Assembly (NCBI GenBank): GCA_937868455.1
Contig: CALMMO010000474.1
Location: forward strand, 1-10,966
DNA length: 10,966 bases
Direction: 5' to 3'
DNA from: an uncultured Marmoricola sp.
Lineage (GTDB): Bacteria; Actinomycetota; Actinomycetes; Propionibacteriales; Nocardioidaceae
This document shows, piece by piece, positions 7,027 through 10,966 of this stretch (position 1 is its first letter; each line of letters starts with the position of its first letter). A program made the position numbers and the translations under genes. Below the pieces are notes generated by a model. The model searched no databases. It was not told the origin of the DNA and worked only from the letters and a program-made list of their open reading frames with translations.

Positions 7027-7049
7027 TTATTGCACATAGTTTGCAATAA
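7027..7049. promoter_or_regulatory. Nur-like nickel-responsive operator between cbiM and tag
   Basis: Seen: a perfect 8-bp inverted repeat, TTATTGCA (7027-7034) and TGCAATAA (7042-7049), with 7 bases between. Read on the minus strand, the core is TTGCAA-N5-GTGCAA. Known: the Nur box of Streptomyces, bound by a nickel-dependent Fur-family repressor of nickel transport genes, is TTGCAA-N5-TTGCAA. The site starts 10 bases upstream of the cbiM start codon and ends 18 bases before that of tag, so it covers the place where a cbiM promoter must be. Inference: nickel-dependent repression of the transporter operon. Confidence 0.68.
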
Positions 7050-7066
7050 CGACGACCAGGCAAGAT

Positions 7067-7627
7067 ATGCCCATGGGCGACCCCACCGATGAGTTGATCC
7101 GCTGCCCGTGGGCGGTTTCAGATCCGCTCCACCGCAGCTACCACGACGAAGAATGGGGTCGTTTGGTGCACGGAGAGTCGGCCTGGTTTGAGCGTCTGAG
7201 CCTTGAGGCGTTCCAGTCAGGACTCTCGTGGATCACCATTTTGCGCAAACGAGAGAGCTTTCGCAGTGCCTTCGCGGGGTTCGATGCGGACACGGTTGCC
7301 CGCTTCGACGCAGCCGATGTCGACCAACTCATGAGCGACCCCGGCATCGTGCGCAACCGTGCCAAGGTGCTCGCGACCATCAACAACGCCGCGGCAGTCA
7401 TCGCCCTGCGCGACACAGGTGGTCTGGAGGCGCTCATGCTCAGCCATGCTCCTGCCGTCTCTCCAGGGGCTGGTCAGGTCACCTCACCGGCATCTGTCGC
7501 CCTGGCCCGTGAGTTGCGTCGACTTGGATTCAAGTTCGTTGGTCCGACCACCATGCACGCGCTTATGGAGGCCACTGGCATGTTTGACCCGCACACTGAC
7601 GACTGTTTCCGAAAGGGCCAGCCATGA
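7067..7627 (+). CDS. tag: DNA-3-methyladenine glycosylase I
   Basis: Seen: 186 residues with RCPWAVSDPLHRSYHDEEWG, LSLEAFQSGLSWITILRKRE, GIVRNRAKV, GFKFVGPTTMHALMEATGM and a C-terminal DPHTDDC. By comparison with E. coli Tag, the zinc ligands C4, H17, H175 and C179 correspond to C13, H26, H176 and C180, and the base-binding E38 to E47. The enzyme removes 3-methyladenine from alkylated DNA by cutting the N-glycosidic bond (base excision repair). Start: ATG 7067 has AGG 6 bases before it; ATG 7073 (MGDPTDEL) is equally possible and would lose only two residues. The segment between the two conserved halves is somewhat short. Its stop overlaps the next start (ATGA, 7624-7627), so it is co-translated with the amidase. 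Confidence 0.95.
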   Translation: MPMGDPTDELIRCPWAVSDPLHRSYHDEEWGRLVHGESAWFERLSLEAFQSGLSWITILRKRESFRSAFAGFDADTVARFDAADVDQLMSDPGIVRNRAKVLATINNAAAVIALRDTGGLEALMLSHAPAVSPGAGQVTSPASVALARELRRLGFKFVGPTTMHALMEATGMFDPHTDDCFRKGQP

Positions 7628-9042
7628 CCAACACCTTTACCGACGATGCACTCGGCGATCTCGACGCCGTAGGCCTCACCGAAGCGATGCGCTCTCGACA
7701 GGTCAGTGTCGGCGAGGTGATCGATGCCGCCATCGCGCGCTGCGAAGCCGCCGACCAACAACTTGCCGCCGTTGCTGTCGACCGGTTCGCCGCCGCCCGA
7801 GCTGATGCCCGCCGACCCGCGCCCGGCTTCTTCTCCGGTGTGCCAAGTTTCATCAAAGACAACACCGACCTAGCCGGACTGCCCACCCAACAAGGCACCG
7901 CTTCGTTCGTGGGCAAGCCCAAACCCACTGACGGTGATGTCGCACGCAGCATGCGCGCCCAAGGGTTCATCATGCTCGGCAAGACCCGGTTGTCAGAGTT
8001 CGGCTTCAGCGGTGCCGCTGAGTACGTCGAAGACGATCCCGTGCGCAACCCATGGCACCTCGATCACACCTCGGGTGCCTCCTCAGCAGGTGCTGCTGCG
8101 TTAGTGGCAGCGGGCGTCGTACCCATTGCGCATGCCAATGACGGCGGCGGGTCGATCCGCATCCCGGCCTCCTGCTGCGGCCTTGTGGGCATGAAGCCAA
8201 CCCGCAACCGCACCCCCAGCGATGCAGTGACTCGCAACATGCCGCTACGGATCGTGGCCGACGGCGTACTCACTCGCACGGTGCGCGACACCGCGGCGTT
8301 CCTTCGCGAGTCAGAGCGGGTCTATCGCAACCCAGCTCTCCCTCCCGTGGGTGACGTCCGTGGACCAGGCCATCGGCGGCTCAAGATTGGTGTCGTCGTC
8401 GATTCCATTTCTGGCACACCCACCGACTTTGAACACCGTCAGGTGCTTCTGGCGACCGCCGACAAACTCGAAGCCGCCGGACATCACCTAGAAGTCGTCG
8501 AAGCCCCAGCACTGCCGTCCTTTTCCAATGACTTCTTGGACTACTGGTCCACCTTCGCGCTCTTCTTCACCCGCGCCGGCAAAGTCGAGCTGGACAAGTC
8601 ATTCGACCCCGATCTGCTCGACAACCTCACCAAAGGGCTCGCCAAGCACGCCTCACGCCACGCCTACCGGATGCCCCGCTCGCTCTCGCGGCTGTGGGGC
8701 AGCCAGTTTGTGACCAAGCGCTTCTTCAAGAAGTACGACGCCATCCTGACCCCCACCTTGGGCCACGTAACCCCGCCCTTGGGCCACCTCAAGCCCGACC
8801 AGGACTACGAAACCCTCATCGCCAAGTTGATCGATTGGGTGAGCTTCACCCCGCTGCAAAACGCCTCCGGTGACCCCGCCATCTCCGTGCCGGCCGGGCT
8901 CTCGAAAACCGGCCTACCCATCGGCGTACACCTCTCGGCGGAGCAGGGCCACGAAGCCCGCCTCCTGGAACTCGCCTTTGAGCTTGAGGAGATCCAGCCC
9001 TTCCCGAGGTTGGTGGATCATGTGGGCCTTCGGCACCAGTAG
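7624..9042 (+). CDS. amidase signature family hydrolase
   Basis: Seen: 472 residues with the complete Ser-cisSer-Lys triad. K78 lies in PSFIKDNTD, the cis-Ser S153 in HTSGASSAGAAAL and the nucleophile S177 in HANDGGGSIRIPAS. The 75- and 24-residue spacings equal those in fatty acid amide hydrolase (K142, S217, S241). The signature has SGASSAG in place of the more common GGSSGG. Length and the DGGGSIRIPA-CGLVG-KP block resemble mycobacterial AmiC-type amidases. It hydrolyses a carboxylic amide to acid and ammonia in the cytoplasm; no GatB or GatC partner is nearby, so a role as GatA in tRNA amidation is unlikely. AAAGGG lies 6 bases before ATG 7624. No intrinsic terminator is evident after the stop. 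Substrate unknown. Confidence 0.92.
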   Translation: MTNTFTDDALGDLDAVGLTEAMRSRQVSVGEVIDAAIARCEAADQQLAAVAVDRFAAARADARRPAPGFFSGVPSFIKDNTDLAGLPTQQGTASFVGKPKPTDGDVARSMRAQGFIMLGKTRLSEFGFSGAAEYVEDDPVRNPWHLDHTSGASSAGAAALVAAGVVPIAHANDGGGSIRIPASCCGLVGMKPTRNRTPSDAVTRNMPLRIVADGVLTRTVRDTAAFLRESERVYRNPALPPVGDVRGPGHRRLKIGVVVDSISGTPTDFEHRQVLLATADKLEAAGHHLEVVEAPALPSFSNDFLDYWSTFALFFTRAGKVELDKSFDPDLLDNLTKGLAKHASRHAYRMPRSLSRLWGSQFVTKRFFKKYDAILTPTLGHVTPPLGHLKPDQDYETLIAKLIDWVSFTPLQNASGDPAISVPAGLSKTGLPIGVHLSAEQGHEARLLELAFELEEIQPFPRLVDHVGLRHQ

Positions 9043-9097
9043 CGAGGGCCCCCAAACCACCCCCACAACCCAACAGGGAGACCAGGGATCAACCGAT

Positions 9098-9127
9098 TTC
9101 AACTTATCGGCTTTCTCTGTGTATTCT
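9098..9127 (+). promoter_or_regulatory. promoter of the tRNA-Thr / tRNA-Met / rpmG unit
   Basis: TTCAAC (9098-9103) and TATTCT (9122-9127) are separated by 18 bases. A start about 7 bases downstream would be near 9134, a few bases before tRNA-Thr. The -10 fits TANNNT. No other promoter-like pair stands out in the gap after the amidase. Confidence 0.5.
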
Positions 9128-9140
9128 CCTCGCTGGCATT

Positions 9141-9213
9141 GCCCCTTTAGCTCAGTCGGCAGAGCGTCTCCATGGTAAGGAGAAGGTCTACGGTTCGATT
9201 CCGTAAAGGGGCT
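9141..9213 (+). tRNA. tRNA-Thr (GGT)
   Basis: The acceptor arms GCCCCTT (9141-9147) and AAGGGGC (9206-9212) pair fully, with discriminator T (9213). The anticodon stem TCTCC/GGAGA encloses the loop ATGGTAA, anticodon GGT. The D arm (AGCTCAGTCGGCAGAGC) and T loop (GGTTCGATTCC) are canonical. CCA is not encoded. It is 30 bases upstream of tRNA-Met and likely on the same transcript. Confidence 0.96.
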
Positions 9214-9243
9214 CGGAAAGACTCGCTACTGTGGGTCTGACAT

Positions 9244-9320
9244 GGCGGGGTAGCTCAGGTGGTTAGAGCACACGGCTCATAATCGTGGTGTCGCGGGTTC
9301 GAGTCCCGCCCCCGCTACCA
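9244..9320 (+). tRNA. tRNA-Met (CAT), elongator type
   Basis: The acceptor arms GGCGGGG (9244-9250) and CCCCGCT (9310-9316) pair, with a G-U at the end. Discriminator A and an encoded CCA follow (9317-9320). The anticodon loop CTCATAA holds CAT. A paired first position argues against initiator tRNA, which has an unpaired first base. tRNA-Ile2 (lysidine-modified CAT) cannot be fully excluded, but the position between tRNA-Thr and rpmG matches the elongator tRNA-Met of other actinobacteria. Confidence 0.93.
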
Positions 9321-9369
9321 GCACGACCGCCCTTCGGGCACCAAAGACCAGCAGCAGGAAGAGAAGACA

Positions 9370-9540
9370 GTGGCCAGCAAGAGCTCAGACGTTCGCCCCA
9401 AGATCACCATGGCGTGTGTGGATTGCAAGGAACGCAACTACATCACCAAGAAGAACCGTCGTAACGACCCAGACCGCATGGAACTGAAGAAGTTCTGCCC
9501 GCGCTGCCGCACTCACACTGCGCACCGCGAGACTCGCTGA
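9370..9540 (+). CDS. rpmG: 50S ribosomal protein L33, zinc-binding form
   Basis: Seen: 56 residues from GTG 9370, [20 protein letters not shown] through [20 protein letters not shown] to HRETR. Two CxxC pairs (C16/C19 and C43/C46) form the zinc ribbon of the C+ type L33. It is a small component of the large ribosomal subunit near the E site. The purine-rich AGGAAGAGAAG (9356-9366) upstream serves as ribosome-binding site. It follows tRNA-Met by 49 bases with no terminator between, apart from a small hairpin (GCCC TTC GGGC, 9329-9339), so it is probably co-transcribed with the two tRNAs. An intrinsic terminator follows. The gene is too short to stand out in a simple reading-frame scan but is unambiguous. 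Confidence 0.97.
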   Translation: MASKSSDVRPKITMACVDCKERNYITKKNRRNDPDRMELKKFCPRCRTHTAHRETR

Positions 9541-9555
9541 CCTTCACGCTTCTTC

Positions 9556-9598
9556 AACAGCCGCCGCTTCATCCGATGTGGCGGCTGTTGCGCTTTTT
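9556..9598 (+). terminator. intrinsic terminator after rpmG
   Basis: AACAGCCGCC (9556-9565) pairs perfectly with GGCGGCTGTT (9580-9589), with a 14-base loop. TTTTT (9594-9598) comes 4 bases after the stem. It sits 15 bases past the rpmG stop and separates the tRNA/rpmG unit from hadA. Confidence 0.85.
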
Positions 9599-9603
9599 CG
9601 CGC

Positions 9604-9616
9604 TAACGTCACCCTC
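9604..9616 (+). promoter_or_regulatory. leaderless promoter of hadA
   Basis: TAACGT (9604-9609) fits TANNNT and ends 7 bases before ATG 9617, so the transcript would begin at the start codon. There is no Shine-Dalgarno before this ATG. No -35 match is evident, as is usual for actinobacterial promoters of this kind. The element lies directly after the terminator T-tract. Confidence 0.6.
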
Positions 9617-10024
9617 ATGGTCGACTCAACCCTTGCTGGACGGGCGTTCCCGCCCACGTCGGCGTACGCCGTCACTGAAGCGAACATCGCTGCGTTTGCC
9701 CAAGCCGTTGGCACTCAATGGACCCCAGGTGACCCGGCGCCAGCGACATTCCCGATCGTGGTCGCTTTCGCTGCGATGCAAGACCTCATGGTCGATCCAA
9801 CGGTCGGAATCAAGTTGCACAACGTGATCCATGGCCAGCAGAAGTTTGTGCATGCGCGTTCGGTGCAGGCCGGTGACCACCTGACCGCCCAACTCACCGT
9901 GACGGGCCTGCGTCAGATCGGTGGCGCAGACATCATCGCCACGACGAGCGCCATCACTGATGCCAATGGCGAGTTGGTGTGCACCGCCGAGGCCACCTTG
10001 ATCCACTCTGGAGGCACCCAATGA
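9617..10024 (+). CDS. hadA: HadA-like MaoC N-terminal-domain dehydratase subunit
   Basis: Seen: 135 residues from ATG 9617, opening MVDSTLAGRAFPPTSAYAVT, with FPIVVAFAAMQDL in the middle and LHNVIHGQQKFVHARSVQAG then ATTSAITDANGELVCTAEATL as the hot-dog sheet. Family knowledge: this matches the FAS1_DH/UPF0336 group, the non-catalytic or substrate-channel half of the (3R)-hydroxyacyl-ACP dehydratase heterodimer, between rpmG and hadB as in mycobacteria. M. tuberculosis HadA has 158 residues, so this one is short. The D-x4-H catalytic motif is absent here and present in HadB, as expected. Start: an upstream in-frame start at 9578 lies inside the terminator, so ATG 9617 is chosen. It overlaps hadB by 4 bases (ATGA). 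Confidence 0.87.
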   Translation: MVDSTLAGRAFPPTSAYAVTEANIAAFAQAVGTQWTPGDPAPATFPIVVAFAAMQDLMVDPTVGIKLHNVIHGQQKFVHARSVQAGDHLTAQLTVTGLRQIGGADIIATTSAITDANGELVCTAEATLIHSGGTQ

Positions 10025-10377
10025 TTCCCGCCAAGACCTACCGGGTGACTCGCGAGGATCTCGTCGCCTACGCGAACGCCTCAGGAGACCCCAACCCGAT
10101 TCACCAAGACGAAGAAGTGGCCCGCTCGGTTGGGCTGCCCAATGTGATCGCCCACGGGATGTTCACGATGGCCTTGGCGGCACGCTTCGTCGACGAGTAC
10201 GTCGGGCAGCCTGGTCAGATTCAAGAACTCAGCGCGAAGTTCACCAAGCCGGTCGTCGTACCCATTGAGGGCACCGACGTGACCATTGAAGGCGAAGACG
10301 TCGACGGCAAGATCCGGTTGACGGTGACCTGTCAGGGTGAACGCGTGCTGGGCAACCCGGTGGCGATCCTGCGTTGA
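10021..10377 (+). CDS. hadB: HadB-like MaoC dehydratase, catalytic subunit
   Basis: Seen: 118 residues, MIPAKTYRVTREDLVAYANA followed by SGDPNPIHQDEEVARSVGLP and IAHGMFTMALAARF. The catalytic D-x4-H of hydratase 2 enzymes is D23 and H28 in GDPNPIH. Family knowledge: with HadA it dehydrates (3R)-hydroxyacyl thioesters. In mycolate makers this is a FAS-II step; in other actinobacteria the acyl substrate is unsettled. Start: ATG 10021 has GGAGG 6 bases upstream and overlaps the hadA stop. M. tuberculosis HadB carries about 15 more N-terminal residues (a VGD.LP segment); nothing similar is encoded just upstream here, so the short N-terminus seems real. It overlaps murB by 4 bases (TTGA). Confidence 0.93.
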   Translation: MIPAKTYRVTREDLVAYANASGDPNPIHQDEEVARSVGLPNVIAHGMFTMALAARFVDEYVGQPGQIQELSAKFTKPVVVPIEGTDVTIEGEDVDGKIRLTVTCQGERVLGNPVAILR

Positions 10378-10966
10378 GCGAGTTCCTCAAAGACCACACC
10401 ACTTTGCGCGTCGGTGGTCCGGCGCGGGAGTTTCTCGTGGCCACCACCGACGCTGACCTCATCGCCGCCACCCGCACGGATCTGCCGCTGCTGATCTTGT
10501 CTGGCGGCAGCAACATTGTGGTGAGCGATGCGGGATTCGATGGCCGGGTAGTGAAGGTGGCCACGAAGGGGATTGTGGCTGACGTGGACCACCCAGATGA
10601 CATCGGTTGCCTGGGCGCAACCACAGTCAAAGTCGCGGCCGGGGAGTCATGGGATGACCTTGTTGCCACCGCCGGGCGCAACGGCTGGGTTGGCATCGAG
10701 GCTCTGAGCGGCATCCCGGGGCTGGTGGGGGCCACCCCCATTCAGAACGTCGGGGCTTATGGCCAAGAGGTCGCCTCGACCATCGCCCAAGTGCGCACCT
10801 GGGATCGCCTCAACCAGACCCAGCGCACGTTCGCTGTGGCTGAGTGCGGCTTTGGTTACCGCACCAGCAGGTTCAAGGCCGACCCGCACAGGTACCTCAT
10901 CCTCGAGGTCACCTTCTTGTTCAAGCAGGGCACGTTGAGTGGCCCCATCGCCTATTCCGAGTTGGC
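10374..10966 (+). CDS. murB: UDP-N-acetylenolpyruvoylglucosamine reductase, C-terminus beyond the window
   Basis: Seen: 197 codons open to the right edge, starting TTG 10374 as MSEFLKDHTTLRVGGPAREF. The FAD-binding blocks ILSGGSNIVVSDAGFDG, GIPGLVGATPIQNVGAYGQE (from residue 113) and YRTSRFK (162-168) are those of MurB. R163 in YR matches the conserved active-site arginine. The catalytic Ser and Glu lie beyond the window. It reduces UDP-GlcNAc-enolpyruvate to UDP-MurNAc with NADPH, a cytoplasmic step of peptidoglycan synthesis. Start: TTG overlaps the hadB stop (TTGA), and no better start lies upstream in frame. Translation is probably coupled to hadB, since no clear Shine-Dalgarno sequence is present. 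The DHTTLRVGG N-terminus aligns with the usual start of the family. Confidence 0.94.
   Translation, partial: MSEFLKDHTTLRVGGPAREFLVATTDADLIAATRTDLPLLILSGGSNIVVSDAGFDGRVVKVATKGIVADVDHPDDIGCLGATTVKVAAGESWDDLVATAGRNGWVGIEALSGIPGLVGATPIQNVGAYGQEVASTIAQVRTWDRLNQTQRTFAVAECGFGYRTSRFKADPHRYLILEVTFLFKQGTLSGPIAYSEL

Noticed and set aside
7624-9042. GatA subunit of the glutamyl-tRNA amidotransferase
   Set aside because: gatB and gatC are absent beside it, and the signature (SGASSAG, HANDGGGSIRIPAS) fits stand-alone AmiC-type amidases better.
9141-9320. Possible attachment sites for integrated elements at the tRNA genes
   Set aside because: No integrase and no repeated tRNA 3' end was seen in the window near any of the three tRNAs.
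1-10966. CRISPR arrays, insertion sequences or phage genes
   Set aside because: No regularly spaced repeats, transposase or phage-like proteins were seen on either strand.

Overview
The window looks like a chromosomal segment of a high-G+C actinobacterium. The reasons are GC-rich codons, frequent GTG/TTG starts, TANNNT -10 elements placed to give leaderless mRNAs, and the block tRNA-Thr / tRNA-Met / rpmG / hadA / hadB / murB, whose first five members are also adjacent in mycobacteria. No phage, insertion sequence or CRISPR array was found. Species cannot be named from sequence alone.

Left part (1-2940). A truncated korA (2-oxoacid:ferredoxin oxidoreductase gamma/alpha subunit, minus strand) runs off the left edge. 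Upstream of it is a 14-bp palindrome that fits the KstR-type operator pattern. About 1.2 kb without a clearly intact gene follows. It holds what I read as a frameshifted DUF4240-like remnant. Then comes yajQ (minus strand), divergent from tRNA-Tyr.

Middle part (2942-9042). tRNA-Tyr (plus strand) is followed by an amidohydrolase-3 family enzyme with a candidate leaderless promoter. Its stop codon overlaps that of a convergent four-gene ECF-type metal transporter operon, cbiM > PDGLE small subunit > cbiQ > cbiO (minus strand). The four genes overlap by 1 to 4 bases. The 49-bp gap between cbiM and the divergent tag gene carries a perfect 8-bp inverted repeat (TTATTGCA-N7-TGCAATAA). It contains a TTGCAA-N5-GTGCAA core very like the Nur (nickel-responsive Fur family) box of Streptomyces, which with the PDGLE subunit points to nickel as substrate. 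tag (3-methyladenine DNA glycosylase I) is translationally coupled by an ATGA overlap to an amidase-signature hydrolase.

Right part (9043-10966). A likely promoter drives tRNA-Thr, tRNA-Met and rpmG (zinc-binding L33). A strong intrinsic terminator ends that unit, and six bases past its T-tract lies the -10 of a candidate leaderless hadA promoter. hadA, hadB and the 5' part of murB overlap by 4 bases each (ATGA, TTGA) and form one unit running off the right edge. HadA and HadB are short hot-dog proteins of the (3R)-hydroxyacyl dehydratase type; MurB makes UDP-N-acetylmuramate for peptidoglycan.

Most of the window is ordinary housekeeping and metabolic sequence. The points most worth following are the Nur-like operator, the KstR-like site before korA and the DUF4240-like remnant. 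I saw no clearly new multi-gene system.
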